Shown: positions 47,412-58,490, counted from the first letter of the stretch. The stretch is 64,000 nt of DNA from Rheinheimera sp. (GCF_030824435.1 NZ_JAVBXS010000020.1:124001-188000); one strand, 5' to 3'. Numbers and translations: made by a program. Notes: generated from the sequence alone by a model not told the origin.

Positions 47412-47461
47412 TGCGACAAATGTCGCAGCACTGCAAGCAAAAACTGCGACATCAGTCGCAG
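47412..47461 (-). promoter_or_regulatory. Paired operators of the BlaI-like repressor
   Basis: Two similar inverted repeats upstream of the repressor gene: TGCGAC-AAAT-GTCGCA (47412-47427) and CTGCGAC-ATCA-GTCGCAG (47444-47461), both with arms CTGCGAC-like and a 4-bp spacer. Centres are 33 bp apart, about three helical turns. Other BlaI operators have TACA/TGTA cores, so this would be a different sequence. The first copy may overlap the promoter. Confidence 0.7.
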
Positions 47462-47609
47462 CTATAGAAAAATGAGGAAAAACAAAAACATTGCAACGAT
47501 AGTTGTCAAATAACACTTCCAGATGGCTTGAAGCTACAAACTCAAAGCCCCATGTTAGAACATATTCAGGTCAGCGCTGCTGACTGTATTTTATTATTCA
47601 GGAGTTGTT

Positions 47610-48173
47610 ATGTCTGTTGCCCGTCGTTACACCTTGCCAGTGTTGTTATCTTTTTTCCTGACCAGTTGTGGTTATTTCAGTGCCGATCCAAAACAACTGG
47701 CTGAACAGGCCTGGCTGGCCAAAGATCAACAATTAGCAGCTGCTGTCACACAAATCCGGGAACAAGGACTGGATGCTGTAGCGGCTTCAGCAGAAGCCGG
47801 TTCAGTTGCAGCTTGTGTAGCAGCCACACTGACGGCAGACCCATTGGGCAAACTGATTAGCGTTGAAGGAGCTTTGGCCGAATCTGCTAAAGTGGCGCAA
47901 TTATTGGCTGACTTAGAGCAGCTGTTACAACAGGATTTCAGCTTTGATCAGTTGGCCAGCGCTCTGGAAAAAAGCGCAGCTGCAGCCACTTATGCCAAAA
48001 CACTGATTGAACAACAAGGACTGGAACAGGCGCTGCTGACATTAAAACAAATGGTGACCGCCAGCACTGCGGTGGCGCAGCAGGATTTGGGAGTTCATTT
48101 GCAGTCCTTATTACAATCTTGCAAGAATGCGGCGCCAGCAGAACCCACCACAACGGCATCACAAAAAGTCTGA
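47610..48173 (+). CDS. Ala/Gln-rich lipoprotein, function unknown
   Basis: 187 residues from ATG 47610 (RBS AGGAG). Lipoprotein signal with FLTSC (Cys20). The rest is helical and rich in Ala, Gln, Leu (a repeated heptad-like pattern), with no recognised family. It is divergent from the BlaI operon, about 150 bp from the operators, so it may share regulation. Followed by a strong terminator. Confidence 0.65.
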   Translation: MSVARRYTLPVLLSFFLTSCGYFSADPKQLAEQAWLAKDQQLAAAVTQIREQGLDAVAASAEAGSVAACVAATLTADPLGKLISVEGALAESAKVAQLLADLEQLLQQDFSFDQLASALEKSAAAATYAKTLIEQQGLEQALLTLKQMVTASTAVAQQDLGVHLQSLLQSCKNAAPAEPTTTASQKV

Positions 48174-48212
48174 GTCACACTATATCTGCTGAATCAGCCC
48201 TGGGTAAAAAAT

Positions 48213-48241
48213 AAACGGCGACTTATGTCGCCGTTTATTTT
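48213..48241. terminator. Bidirectional terminator between convergent genes
   Basis: AAACGGCGAC (48213-48222) pairs with GTCGCCGTTT (48227-48236) around TTAT. T runs on both strands. It separates the lipoprotein gene from the giant protein gene. Confidence 0.85.
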
Positions 48242-48243
48242 GC

Positions 48244-51200
48244 TCAGAACTGATAACGCAGATGCAGCAGATATTGGTTTACGTCCGCCGGCTCCAATAA
48301 CACACGCTGGTAACTGATGCCAGCCTGCCAGGCAGGGCTTAACTTATAATTCAGCGTCAGCCCGGAAAACCAGTCAGTGCCATCCAGTTCCTGAGTTAAA
48401 GTGGTTGCCGCCATTTTACTGCTCAGATCTGCTTGCCAGTGCATCACCCCAAGCGGTAGTTCAAATTGCCAGTCATTCAGCTGCCAGAATTGCCAGCGTA
48501 CAGCGGCCGACACCCCATCACCCAATACCGGTGTGGCCTGTGCCACCAGCTGCTGATATTTGGCCGCATCCAACACAGAACCGGAAATAGTGGCACTGCC
48601 TTCACCCAGTTTTTGGTAACCAAGCTCAACAGCCAGATTGTCGAGCAGACGATAACCCGCCAGCAGCTGATAGCCAGTGTCAGTGTTGTCAGTGCTGATC
48701 AGACTGCCTTGCGGCAGGTTAAATTGCCGCGAACCGGCTTCACTCTGGCCAGCACCCAGCTGCAGATAAACATCTGCAGCTGCCGCCTGGGTTGTCGCCA
48801 GCATGGCGACAACAAACACCACTAGCAAGCTGGCACGACGGCGCCAGCCCGCTAACACCGCCAGCCCGAGCAGCATCCAGCCACCACTGCTGCCACCTGA
48901 AGATTTATTCTCCACCACCACATTCTGGTACGCCTTGACGGTCACAGTGACAACAGCACCGGCTTCACCACCTTTGCTGTCACGGATACGGTAACTCAAC
49001 TGATCTGTACCGCTAAAACCGGCTTTTGGTGTGTATCTCAGCTGGTTGTCAGCTTCGATACGCACTGTACCTTGCTGCGCTGTTGCACTGATCACTGTTA
49101 ATGCATCCTTGTCGATGTCCTGATCGTTGACCAGCACATTGATAGTGATAGCGGTGCGATCGTCGGTACTGGCACTGTCATTCACCGCAACCGGCGCAGT
49201 ATTAAAGTACACAGACACAGCTCCAGGGTCGACCACTGCAGAGTTCACCAGGCCATCATCATCGTTGGCTCCACCGTCCTCTATGGTCAGTTGCACACAC
49301 ATATGGCCGGCAGTCAGGCCCGGCGTCCAGTCTGCAGCACCAGGTGGTGGGCAATAACCCGGATTACCTGCGGCAGAATGCAATGCATTGTCTGCATCTT
49401 GGACAAAAGTCACCCAACGACCACGCTGATATTTACGATATACCGCATTGGCCGGAATGGCGGCTCTTTGTGGCAACACCACCCGCACCGACTGACCAGG
49501 GGTTGGCAAATCGCGGATAGCAAAGTCAAACACACCACCCACAGGCTCAAAAGCCGGATCAACCACTAAACCATCAAGTTGCCCTACCTCTTCGTCCAGC
49601 ACCTGCACCCCACCCGAAGTTCCGCCTCGGGCAAATAAACCCAGACCACAACGTACACCGGGGTCACATTCAACCAGGTAAGCATTGCTGGTATTGCCCT
49701 GCTGCGGCAGGATATTCGGCGACGGCATATTGTCCAGATAATTTGGAATGCCGTTGTCGTCGGTATCCCCTGTACCTTCCTGCTGGTCATTAAAACCATC
49801 GCGGTCTGTATCGGTATTAACATCTAACACCGGTAAGCTGGCGATAATGCGGAAATAAATCGAAGCCTGCACAGGGGCGCCTGCTGAGTCTGTCACCGTC
49901 AGCTGTACCTGATGACTGCCATTTAAACCTGCAGCACTAAAAGTTCTGCTGGCATCGGTAGTGTTGCCGTCGGTGTCAGCTAAACCGCTGGTCGCCGACC
50001 AATCGTAACTGTGTGAATCACCTTTATTGGCATCTGTGACCTGTGCTGTGACCACCACAGGCCCGCCGTTGGGTGTAATCAGGCTGGTATTGACACCACC
50101 CTGTGTGATACTCAGATTCACCACGGGCGGAATATTTCCACTGCGGATATCAATGCTATGTTTATTGGCTGCGCCGTCATTCAGGCCCTCACCCAACACA
50201 ATCACCAGTTGACTGTCATTGAGTCCGGTGACCTGCGCCAGAGTCAGCGGAATGTCCACTTCCAGCTGCCCTGCCTGGGTGAATGTGGCTATCCCATCCA
50301 CCAGATTATGCTCAGCTGCAGTGGCAGTAGTTTCAATAGTATCAATAACATAAGGCACACTCAGCGGATACTGTGGCGCGTTGCCATTTAACAGCACCTT
50401 AAAGCTCACCTCACTGCCACGGATGGCAACTTGTGATTTGCTCAGTGACACCAGCGGCTGAATATCCAGTTGTTGTATGGCTTCACCACTGACTCCCACC
50501 GCATTGATGGCTTTCCAGCTGACGTCATGACGGCCTGGTGGCAACAAAATAGCGCCATCTTTTGTTAAACCGCCAACAGTCACAGTGCAGCAGTCATTGC
50601 CCGATACCCCGTCTTTGGCCAGTTTTTTCAACGCAGCCTCTAGCTCGGCCTGACTGGCATTGGCCGGCAGTCCCAACAATTGACGCATAGTCACAGGCGT
50701 AAATAAGCCTGTGGCATTTAATATCAAAGTCTCTGGCGCCGTGACTATCGGCTGCAACGGATCAACAGTGGCAATAACTTCCAGATCAAAAGCAGCTAAA
50801 GAAGTGCTGGTTGTACCGTCACTGACACTAATCACAATACCCGAAGTTGTGCCGGTATCGCTGCCAGCCGGAGTGCCGGTTAAGGCACCGGTGGCAGTAT
50901 CAAAACTGGCCCAGTCTGGTTTGTTGCTGATACTGAAAGTCAGGGTGTCACCAGTGTCGATATCCGAAGCCGTTGGCACAAAACTATATGCTGTGTCCTG
51001 ATCCAGACTGGTGGCTGGAGTACCGCTAATCGTTGGGGTATCGTTCACTGCCGCTATCAGTACATTGACAATGATACTGTCGCTTGTTGTGCCATCACTG
51101 ACCTCAACTGCAAAGCTGTCACTGCCATGGTAGTTGGCTTCTGGTGTGTAACTGACCACGCCTGCACTAACACTGGCTGTACCATTAGATGCCGCACTAC

Positions 51201-54200
51201 CGATACTCCAGCTAAGCGGGTCATTATCCGCATCTGTGGCATTCAGCGTCAGCGCAAAAGCAGTTGGTGTACCGTCTTCACTCATATTGACGCTGGTAGC
51301 GGCACCTTGTGTGATCTCAGGCGCCTGATTGGCTGCCACTGGCGTCACTGCATTTGACGTCGCTGAAGCCGCGCTGGTGCCGGCAACATTAGTTGCTGTC
51401 ACAGTAAAGCTATAAGCAGTACCATTGTTTAAGCCGGTAAAAATAAAAGGTGACGCTGTAGCAGCTTTGCTGACACCGCCAGGACTGGCTGTCACTGTGT
51501 AACCTGTTATGGCACTACCGCCATTTGACGCCGGCGCGCTAAAGGTCACTGTTGCCTGAGCATCTCCCGCTGTTGCTGCCCCTATAGTTGGCGCGCCTGG
51601 CACCACTGCATTCACAGTGAAACTACGGGACACCTGAGGCGCCGCCAGATAGCTGCCGTTACCGGCCTGATCGGCATTAATGGTACAGGTGCCGGCAGTG
51701 ACAAAAGTCAGCAAACCACCACTGGTAATGGTACAAACTCCCGGGGTTGATGAGGTGAAAGTCGGGGTCAAGCCTGAATCTGATGTCGCCGTCAGCGTTG
51801 GGCTGGTGTCAAAATTTTGTGCGCCCGGGTTATTAAAAGTAATAGTCTGAGTGGCTGCCGGTGTAATCGAATTAGAGGCACCGGAAGCAGGACCTGTACC
51901 GGCAACGTTATCTGCAGTGACGGTAAAGGTATAAGCCTGACCATTGGTTAAACCTGTCACCACTATGGGTGAAGCAGCACCACTCACCGGCGCTACATCA
52001 GGCGGGCTCACAGTCACGGTATAAGCTGTAATAGCAGTACCACCGGTATTTGCAGGTGCGACAAAAGCAACGCTGGCCTGGGTGTCACCGGCTATGGCTG
52101 TTCCTATGGTTGGAGCGCCCGGAACTACCGGACTTACGCTGAAAGAACGGCTCACTTGCGTTGCAGCCAGGAAGGACGAGTCTCCTGCCTGATCGGCATT
52201 AATAGTACAGGTTCCTGTCGCTATAAAGGTCAACACACCACCACTGGTAATAGTACAAACCCCGGTGGTTGATGAAGTGAAAGTGACCACATAACCACCA
52301 CCAGCCGACGAAGTTGCGCTCAATGTTGGAGAAGTACCAAAGTTCTGAGCCCCCGGATTCGCAAAGGTAATTGTTTGTGGTGAGGCAGGCGTGATGGAGT
52401 TGGACGCCGCAGAAGCAGCACCTGTACCTGCAGAGTTAGTGGCCGTCACCGTAAAGGTATAAGCAATGCCATTGGTTAATCCTGTCACTGTAATAGGCGA
52501 GCTGGCACCCGTACCTGTTGCACCGCCTGGACTTGCTGTCACTGTATAACCAGTGATAGCCGCACCGCCAATACTGGCAGGCGCAGTAAAAGCCACTGAC
52601 GCCTGGGTATCACCAGCAGTGGCAGTACCAATAGTTGGTGCGCCCGGAACTACCGCATTCACAGTAAAAGTCTGGGTGACCGTAGTGGCGGCATTGGTCG
52701 CCGAATCACCTGCCTGATCTGCATCTATAGTACAGCTACCCGCAGTCACAAAGGTTAGGGCACCACCACTGGTAATAGTACAAACCCCTGTGGTCGATGA
52801 GCTGAAAGTAACAGTTAAACCGTCAGTTCCAGTGGCAGAGTCAGCTGTAGCCGTCAGTGTTGGAGTAGTTCCAAAGTTCTGCGCACCAGGGTTAGCAAAA
52901 CTGATAGTTTGCGCACCTTTAGGCGTGGCTGAGTTGGAAGCGCCGGAAGCAACACTGGTACCCACAGCGTTTGTTGCAGTCACGGTAAAGGTATAAGCAG
53001 TGCCGTTATCTAAACCTGTTACAGTTGCAGTACAAGCCGCAGGCCCTGCGCAAGTACCAAAGGCACCGCCCGGGCTGGCTGTCGCAGTGTAAGTGGTAAT
53101 AGCAGAACCGCCGTTGCTGCCAGGTGCACTGAAGGTCACAGCAACCTGACCGTCACTCGCTGTTGCAGTGCCTATGGTCGGGGCGTCAGGTGCTGATATG
53201 GCGTTGCTGGTGGTGATGCCATTACCGGTTAAATCCGCCACAACAACGGCGGCATCGGCACCAGCAGTCCAATCTTCAGCCGCAGCCAGATTGTAAGTGG
53301 TGGCATCATTCGAACTGGTACCGTTTTTATTTAACAGCAAATTAATTGCATTTTTGTCTGTGGCACTGAGAGTCAAAGTGACACTGGTACCCGAAGTAAT
53401 TTCAACATTCGAGGTGTCGGTTAGGGTGTAAGTGCTGCCACCTTCACCGGTCAGGGTAAATTTGTTAGCCACTATATCGTTGCTGGCACCGTTTAATTTC
53501 AGCAAACCTGTGCCTGTTACCACCAAAGCGCCGGTTGATGCATTGTAAGTTGCACTGGTGATAGTTGGCACAGCCACATTGCTGACAGTAACGCCATTTC
53601 CTGTGGTATCAGCAATAGCCACAGCGGTGTCAGCACCGGCATTCCAGTCTTCAGCGGCTGCCAGATTATAAGTTGTAGCTCCTGTTGAGCTGGTGCCATT
53701 TTTATTCAGGATCAGGTTGGCAGCGGCTCTGTCCGTAGCACTCAGGGTCAGTGTAAAACTGCTACCTGAAGTAATTTCGACATTTGAGGTGTCGGTCAGG
53801 GTGTAAGTGCTGCCACCTTCACCGGTCAGGGTAAATTTATTGGCAATAATTTCATTCGTGGCACCACTGAGTTTTTTCAGGTTGGTCCCTGTTACCGCCA
53901 ATACACCAGTACTGGCATCATAAGTGGCGGATGTCACTGTCGGTGCCGCCACAGTTGCTGTTACACCATTGCCCGTTAAATCTGCGGTAGCAGCCGAATT
54001 AGCAATAAAACCAGCGGCACCTGCCAGGTTATAGGTTGTACCGCCTGTTGAACTGGTGCCATTTTTATTTACTATTAAATTAACCGCAGCCATGTCGGTG
54101 GCACTTAGGGTCAGGGTAAAAGCAGTGGCCGAACTAATTTCCACATTGGCAGTATCGGTCAGGGTATAAGTGCTGCCACCTTCACCTGTAATAGTAAAGG

Positions 54201-54933
54201 TATTGGCCACCACATCATTGGTTACACCAGCAGTTGCGGTAAAGTTGGTGCCGGTAACAACCAAAGCGCCGGTTGAGCTGTTATAAGTGGCTGAGGTAAC
54301 AGTGGGAGCAGGCACTACAGGGTCGTCAATCACAATATTATTAATGGAATGATTAGTGGCAGCTTGAGTTCCTTGATAACCTCCAGCTGAAATATATAGT
54401 CTGACCTCATCAACATAATCAAAAGTGCTATCCAATGAGATGTTCATTGGCGTGGCGCTGGGGTCATATGCCTCAAAGCTGGTGGATGCTACTTCAGCTG
54501 CATTACGATATCCTTTTATCGTCACTGTCGTGCTTTCTGTCTCTCCCCAGTTGTAATACTTAAACCCATTAATCTGAAACTCACTGCCATCACTGGACTT
54601 AATCGCCATGCCTTTGGTGCCATTATTCACAGCCCATGTTAAACCAGAATAACTGTTATCCGAACTAAACATAAAACTGTTATCTTCCCAGGATAAAGTT
54701 CCGAAGTTTGTGCCAGCCACATCGGTAATATTTAAAACTTGCATGTTAATCCAGGCAATGCTGGATGAACCGCCCTCACCATCCTCTGCTATGCCATCAG
54801 TCCATGCACCTCCACCATCGCTGGTGAAATTTAACGAAATCGGCGCAGCCAATACTGGCATGGCAACTAAACCCAGGATCACCCAAAAAAACAGGTATGT
54901 TTTGAGCAGGGCATTTTTCATATTAATTTTCAT
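48244..54933 (-). CDS. Giant multi-domain surface protein with GlyGly-CTERM-like tail fused to outer-membrane barrel
   Basis: 2229 residues, ATG 54933 (a second ATG at 54921). Signal peptide about 1-29. Regions: unknown N-terminal domain (30-205); three repeats of about 120 residues beginning PTVTSATY (near 209, 339, 461); four FN3-like domains (near 581, 761, 938, 1113) alternating with [12 protein letters not shown]-type modules; cadherin/Ig-like domains (1199-1400); a PKD-like domain; a TSP3-like Ca-binding stretch [11 protein letters not shown] (about 1713); and a VCBS/cadherin-like domain (about 1911). At about 2003-2028 comes SSGGSSGGW, a helix and WRRR, a GlyGly-CTERM-like signal, but the frame continues into [18 protein letters not shown] (second signal-like) and an 8-stranded barrel ending YQF. 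Adhesin-like cell-surface role is inferred. Confidence 0.85.
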   Translation of the reverse strand: MKINMKNALLKTYLFFWVILGLVAMPVLAAPISLNFTSDGGGAWTDGIAEDGEGGSSSIAWINMQVLNITDVAGTNFGTLSWEDNSFMFSSDNSYSGLTWAVNNGTKGMAIKSSDGSEFQINGFKYYNWGETESTTVTIKGYRNAAEVASTSFEAYDPSATPMNISLDSTFDYVDEVRLYISAGGYQGTQAATNHSINNIVIDDPVVPAPTVTSATYNSSTGALVVTGTNFTATAGVTNDVVANTFTITGEGGSTYTLTDTANVEISSATAFTLTLSATDMAAVNLIVNKNGTSSTGGTTYNLAGAAGFIANSAATADLTGNGVTATVAAPTVTSATYDASTGVLAVTGTNLKKLSGATNEIIANKFTLTGEGGSTYTLTDTSNVEITSGSSFTLTLSATDRAAANLILNKNGTSSTGATTYNLAAAEDWNAGADTAVAIADTTGNGVTVSNVAVPTITSATYNASTGALVVTGTGLLKLNGASNDIVANKFTLTGEGGSTYTLTDTSNVEITSGTSVTLTLSATDKNAINLLLNKNGTSSNDATTYNLAAAEDWTAGADAAVVVADLTGNGITTSNAISAPDAPTIGTATASDGQVAVTFSAPGSNGGSAITTYTATASPGGAFGTCAGPAACTATVTGLDNGTAYTFTVTATNAVGTSVASGASNSATPKGAQTISFANPGAQNFGTTPTLTATADSATGTDGLTVTFSSSTTGVCTITSGGALTFVTAGSCTIDADQAGDSATNAATTVTQTFTVNAVVPGAPTIGTATAGDTQASVAFTAPASIGGAAITGYTVTASPGGATGTGASSPITVTGLTNGIAYTFTVTATNSAGTGAASAASNSITPASPQTITFANPGAQNFGTSPTLSATSSAGGGYVVTFTSSTTGVCTITSGGVLTFIATGTCTINADQAGDSSFLAATQVSRSFSVSPVVPGAPTIGTAIAGDTQASVAFVAPANTGGTAITAYTVTVSPPDVAPVSGAASPIVVTGLTNGQAYTFTVTADNVAGTGPASGASNSITPAATQTITFNNPGAQNFDTSPTLTATSDSGLTPTFTSSTPGVCTITSGGLLTFVTAGTCTINADQAGNGSYLAAPQVSRSFTVNAVVPGAPTIGAATAGDAQATVTFSAPASNGGSAITGYTVTASPGGVSKAATASPFIFTGLNNGTAYSFTVTATNVAGTSAASATSNAVTPVAANQAPEITQGAATSVNMSEDGTPTAFALTLNATDADNDPLSWSIGSAASNGTASVSAGVVSYTPEANYHGSDSFAVEVSDGTTSDSIIVNVLIAAVNDTPTISGTPATSLDQDTAYSFVPTASDIDTGDTLTFSISNKPDWASFDTATGALTGTPAGSDTGTTSGIVISVSDGTTSTSLAAFDLEVIATVDPLQPIVTAPETLILNATGLFTPVTMRQLLGLPANASQAELEAALKKLAKDGVSGNDCCTVTVGGLTKDGAILLPPGRHDVSWKAINAVGVSGEAIQQLDIQPLVSLSKSQVAIRGSEVSFKVLLNGNAPQYPLSVPYVIDTIETTATAAEHNLVDGIATFTQAGQLEVDIPLTLAQVTGLNDSQLVIVLGEGLNDGAANKHSIDIRSGNIPPVVNLSITQGGVNTSLITPNGGPVVVTAQVTDANKGDSHSYDWSATSGLADTDGNTTDASRTFSAAGLNGSHQVQLTVTDSAGAPVQASIYFRIIASLPVLDVNTDTDRDGFNDQQEGTGDTDDNGIPNYLDNMPSPNILPQQGNTSNAYLVECDPGVRCGLGLFARGGTSGGVQVLDEEVGQLDGLVVDPAFEPVGGVFDFAIRDLPTPGQSVRVVLPQRAAIPANAVYRKYQRGRWVTFVQDADNALHSAAGNPGYCPPPGAADWTPGLTAGHMCVQLTIEDGGANDDDGLVNSAVVDPGAVSVYFNTAPVAVNDSASTDDRTAITINVLVNDQDIDKDALTVISATAQQGTVRIEADNQLRYTPKAGFSGTDQLSYRIRDSKGGEAGAVVTVTVKAYQNVVVENKSSGGSSGGWMLLGLAVLAGWRRRASLLVVFVVAMLATTQAAAADVYLQLGAGQSEAGSRQFNLPQGSLISTDNTDTGYQLLAGYRLLDNLAVELGYQKLGEGSATISGSVLDAAKYQQLVAQATPVLGDGVSAAVRWQFWQLNDWQFELPLGVMHWQADLSSKMAATTLTQELDGTDWFSGLTLNYKLSPAWQAGISYQRVLLEPADVNQYLLHLRYQF
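51340..54310 (-). repeat. Internal domain repeats in the giant protein gene
   Basis: The FN3-like units (about 530 bp period, 51340-53200) and the PTVTSATY units (about 365-bp period, 53200-54310) are similar at DNA level. Examples are the recurring GGTGCGCCCGG near each FN3 start and the recurring CTGCCACCTTCACC in the second set. They arose by tandem duplication and could recombine, changing protein length. Confidence 0.7.
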
Positions 54934-55068
54934 CCGTTATGTGGTGGAAACGATAAAGCACCAGCGAAAAAAACAAGCAACAGGCTTACTTCGGAACTTG
55001 CTATGGGTACAATTTTTTTGGCACAGCAACACAGGTGCTGCTGTGCAAATACAACAATAAACATTTCA

Positions 55069-55683
55069 TTAGTTGCGCGGAGGATAAATACCTTCAAGGG
55101 CAATAATAAAATTCATCCCCAGATAAGGGTTTCGAATCGGCAATGGCTGACTTCCGCCAGCTGGTTGGACAGTTACATTAACATTCAGCGTTGTGTTGAT
55201 AGTTTCTGGATTAGCGAGGGTAACAGGGGTAGTCAGCTTATCTGACCAAATTGCGGCTGAAGGTGGCCCGCCTGCGCTAGATGCACCCAAAATATTATTG
55301 GTTGTTGAAGGTGTTGTTGATGCGTTTGACGCTGTGCCAGCCACTTGCAATGAACCTACACTTGTCGCAGTCGCTGCAGTGGTGGCCCCATGGGTATGTG
55401 TAGGCATCTGGGCGGCAAGAATGGTGACATTTTCAGTCCCGGCCTGTTCCCCCAAAGTAACAGGCGACAACCCTGGCGATTGGCCTGTGCCTACCGGAGC
55501 TCGGCCTCCGAGGTTTGGCAATGCAAAAGTGCTGACACCATCACCACCATAGCTGGTACTTAATAGTGAAAACAAAGCGCTGTTTGTTGCAATTGACATG
55601 AGCTGGCCATTACAAAAAGCCCAGCCTTGTGGGGCATAATTACCGGCAAACATGCGGATTTCGCCTAAAAACGGATCAGACAT
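55069..55683 (-). CDS. Phage tail-collar (microcystin-dependent MdpB-like) protein
   Basis: 204 residues, ATG 55683 behind AAGGAGAG. N-terminal FLGEIRMFAGNYAPQGWAFCNGQ is the tail-collar domain signature; TFALPNLGGRAPVGTG follows, then a Ser/Thr/Ala-rich repeat region and a C-terminal NPYLGMNFIIALEGIYP. Such proteins occur outside prophages in many bacteria, often alone; no other phage gene is near. It is 135 bp upstream of the giant protein gene in the same direction and could share its transcript. Confidence 0.88.
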   Translation of the reverse strand: MSDPFLGEIRMFAGNYAPQGWAFCNGQLMSIATNSALFSLLSTSYGGDGVSTFALPNLGGRAPVGTGQSPGLSPVTLGEQAGTENVTILAAQMPTHTHGATTAATATSVGSLQVAGTASNASTTPSTTNNILGASSAGGPPSAAIWSDKLTTPVTLANPETINTTLNVNVTVQPAGGSQPLPIRNPYLGMNFIIALEGIYPPRN

Positions 55684-55921
55684 TTAAACTCTCCTTAGTC
55701 AGTTTTATTGATGGTTAGGGTGTAAAATCCTTATACAAAACAATGTCCGCCTGAACTGATGATGTTGCATTTACCCCATGCGGGTCTGTTCTGAGGTTAT
55801 TCCGCTGTGACAACCATTGTTGCCGCAAAAATATTCAAGTCATTGATTCAAAGAAGGAACCATTCAAAGCTAGGCGATATGAGGCAAAACATCAACCCGC
55901 AACCAAATTGGAAACATAAAT

Positions 55922-56410
55922 TTATTGCCAGCACAGCTGCAGGTGGTTGCCGTTTTGGCTTTGCAGCTGAAAACCATGGCGCAGATAAAATTGCAAAGCG
56001 CCGTCATTTTGTTGCTCCACCCGCAGTTGCAGCCCTAACTGCTGCTGTTGGGCATATTGTTGCAAGGCTGTCATCAACTCACTACCAAGCCCTCGCCCAC
56101 TATAGACGGGCAACAACGCCAGATCAGTGATATGCAAATAATCCGGATGGCGCGCCAGGATCAGCCGGCCAACCGGCTGTTGTTGCAACGTCAGCAGATA
56201 AAATTCGGGTTTTGGTGTTTGTTGCTGATAACTCTGTTGTTGTAACTGAAACTGCTGGTGCAGCAACTGTTGCACCATAACCTCAGGCAAACCACTGTTG
56301 GCAAAATAACTGTGATTGGCAGCAAACAGCTGCCGGAAAAAACCATCATCATCAGGCGAAGCCAGCCGCAGCAACAGGGGGCAAACTGATTCGTCGGGCT
56401 GCAGCAACAT
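55922..56410 (-). CDS. GNAT-family N-acetyltransferase
   Basis: 162 residues. GNAT motifs: ITDLALLPVYSGRGLGSELM carries the acetyl-CoA loop (SGRGLG), and LRVEQQNDGALQFYLRHGFQLQ ends the fold. The middle is rich in Gln. Substrate unknown. Adjacent to the tail-collar gene but separated from it by 238 bp with no clear features. Confidence 0.85.
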   Translation of the reverse strand: MLLQPDESVCPLLLRLASPDDDGFFRQLFAANHSYFANSGLPEVMVQQLLHQQFQLQQQSYQQQTPKPEFYLLTLQQQPVGRLILARHPDYLHITDLALLPVYSGRGLGSELMTALQQYAQQQQLGLQLRVEQQNDGALQFYLRHGFQLQSQNGNHLQLCWQ

Positions 56411-56617
56411 TGATGTTCCTTTTTAATCGCCTGCAAATTTAACCCACCAATGTACCAGACCCAAAGCTGACCAGTCATGCTGGCAGCTGAATCGGTAAAT
56501 TAATTAACATCAGGGAGTTGCACCTTAAAAACAGCACAGAGGCAGGCTTTGGTATGACTGGCAAAAACCATAGATCCGCCCGCCACTGCAGCTTAAAGCA
56601 TCAAAACAAAGGTTTTG

Positions 56618-57091
56618 TTACAACCAGCGCCGGACTTTTTGTTGATATTGCAAAAACTCAGCGCCAAACAAAGTGGTGAGCGCCCGCTCTTCCGGTTTAA
56701 TCTGAAACTGATTCAGATACCAGACAAAAAACGGCAAAGGCACAAAAGCACTCAAATCTGACAGCCATAAAGCCCAGCCAATCAGCAGCAATAACATGCC
56801 TAAATACATAGGGTTACGGCTATAGCGGAAAATGCCGTTTTGCACCAGCTGACTGGCATTGGCCGGTAATAAAGGGTTTACCGTGGTTTGAGCACTGCGA
56901 AAGTTCAGCACACCCAGCACAGCAACAGTCACTCCGGCCGCCAGCCAAATTCCGGCTAAAAACAAACGCCAGCCCAATAGTTCCAGCGGGATCAGCTGCC
57001 ATAAATTAATGTTATGGCCAAGCCAGAACATCAACACAGCAAAAATGACTAACAACAACAGCGGGGGAATTTTAAGTTCAAGGCGGGACAT
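56618..57091 (-). CDS. Isoprenylcysteine/phospholipid methyltransferase-like membrane protein
   Basis: 157 residues from ATG 57091 with GGAG upstream. About four membrane helices. GIFRYSRNPMYLGMLLLLIGWAL and PEERALTTLFGAEFLQYQQKVRRWL are the SAM-binding motifs of the PEMT/ICMT family. Bacterial members methylate small or lipid substrates that are mostly unknown. Confidence 0.85.
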   Translation of the reverse strand: MSRLELKIPPLLLLVIFAVLMFWLGHNINLWQLIPLELLGWRLFLAGIWLAAGVTVAVLGVLNFRSAQTTVNPLLPANASQLVQNGIFRYSRNPMYLGMLLLLIGWALWLSDLSAFVPLPFFVWYLNQFQIKPEERALTTLFGAEFLQYQQKVRRWL

Positions 57092-57161
57092 CAGAAACTC
57101 CATCTTGCAAAAACAGGCAATCCTTTGCCTGTTTTATCAGCGTTCTGAAAAAAGTGCCAGC

Positions 57162-58478
57162 TTAATCAATGATCTTGTGAACTATAGGGTGAAGTGTTGG
57201 CGCTTTGTCACTAAAAGTTAAAGCGGCCAGATATTCACTGCTGGCTTTGTCGGCTGCTTCTTTTGAAGCTGCATGTACCCGCGCCAACACCTCGCCTTTG
57301 CCAACTTTTGCGCCAAGGGCAAGCACATCACTAAAGCCAACGGCCGGATCTATCACCTGGGACGGATGTGCTCGGCCACCACCTAAACGCACCACGGCCA
57401 TACCCACAGCAACAGTGTCGCTGCTGGCAAGGAAGCCATCTTGTGGCGCCAGAATATCCTGCACCACAGGCGCTGCCGCCAGATATTGTTGCGGTTTTTC
57501 CATCAAGTCGGCCGGGCCGCCCATGGCAGCAACCATTTTTGCAAAAATCTCCGCTGCTTTGCCCGACGTTAAACTGTGTTCCAACGCTTTAATAGCACTG
57601 GCTTTATCAAGCTGTAAACCGGCCAGTTGTAACATGCTGGCACCCAGCTCTAAAGTCACCTGGTGTAGCCTTGGCTCACGGTATTTGCCGGTTAAATAAT
57701 CCAGCGTTTCCAATACTTCCAATACATTACCTGCGGTAGCGCCCAGGCATTCGTTCATATCGGTGAGCAAGGCCTGCGTTTTTACACCAGCGCCTTTGGC
57801 AGTGTTCACTATGCTGGTCGCCAGCGCTGAAGCATCAGCCACGTTTTTCATAATGGCGCCTGAACCAATTTTGACGTCCATCGTCAGCACATCAAGGCCT
57901 GCCGCCAGCTTTTTCGACAAAATAGAAGCGGTAATAAGCGGAATAGATTCCACAGTGGCGGTGACATCACGAATAAGATACAAACGGCGATCCGCCGGCG
58001 CTAATTCAGCACTTTGGCCAACTATCACACAACCTAAACGTGCCACTTCAGCCTGAATTTTGGCAAGCGGCTGAGTGCAGCTATAACCGGGAATAGTTTC
58101 CAGTTTATCCACAGTGCCGCCGGTATGGCCAAGGCCACGGCCGGCAATCATTGGCACATAAGCACCACAAGCGGCAATCATCGGCGCCAGCATTAAACTC
58201 ACTTTGTCGCCAACACCGCCGGTGGAATGTTTATCCACAACAGGGCCATTGAGTTTACCGGCCCAGTTTAACACTGAGCCCGAGTCGCGCATGGCACGGG
58301 TTAAGGCCACAGTTTCTTCGGTGACCATACCATTTAAATAAATGGCCATCGCAAGGGCTGCTGTCTGGCCTTCGCTAAAGCTGTTGTCGGTAATGCCTTT
58401 GACAAACTGCTCTATGGCCGCCTGAGGTAACTGGCCACCATTACGTTTTAATTTGATAATTTCCTGAGGTAAATACAC
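57162..58478 (-). CDS. deoA: Thymidine phosphorylase
   Basis: Phosphorolysis of thymidine to thymine and deoxyribose 1-phosphate. 438 residues, GTG start at 58478 behind GGAG. Family signs are KHSTGGVGDKVSLMLAP near 84, LEHTGGTVDKLETIPGY-like GLGHTGGTVDKLE, SKKLAAGLDVLTMDVKIGSGA and the C-terminal PYNP_C domain. Follows cdd by 12 nt, so both nucleoside salvage enzymes are co-transcribed. Confidence 0.97.
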   Translation of the reverse strand: MYLPQEIIKLKRNGGQLPQAAIEQFVKGITDNSFSEGQTAALAMAIYLNGMVTEETVALTRAMRDSGSVLNWAGKLNGPVVDKHSTGGVGDKVSLMLAPMIAACGAYVPMIAGRGLGHTGGTVDKLETIPGYSCTQPLAKIQAEVARLGCVIVGQSAELAPADRRLYLIRDVTATVESIPLITASILSKKLAAGLDVLTMDVKIGSGAIMKNVADASALATSIVNTAKGAGVKTQALLTDMNECLGATAGNVLEVLETLDYLTGKYREPRLHQVTLELGASMLQLAGLQLDKASAIKALEHSLTSGKAAEIFAKMVAAMGGPADLMEKPQQYLAAAPVVQDILAPQDGFLASSDTVAVGMAVVRLGGGRAHPSQVIDPAVGFSDVLALGAKVGKGEVLARVHAASKEAADKASSEYLAALTFSDKAPTLHPIVHKIID

Positions 58479-58490
58479 TTTGGGCTCCGG

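Noticed and set aside
51340-54310. Repeats in the giant gene as a CRISPR or mobile element
   Set aside because: The repeats are long, coding and in phase with protein domains, with no short direct repeat/spacer pattern.
55021-55046. GCACAGCA / TGCTGTGC hairpin after the tail-collar gene as terminator
   Set aside because: No T run follows on the minus strand, and A residues follow instead.
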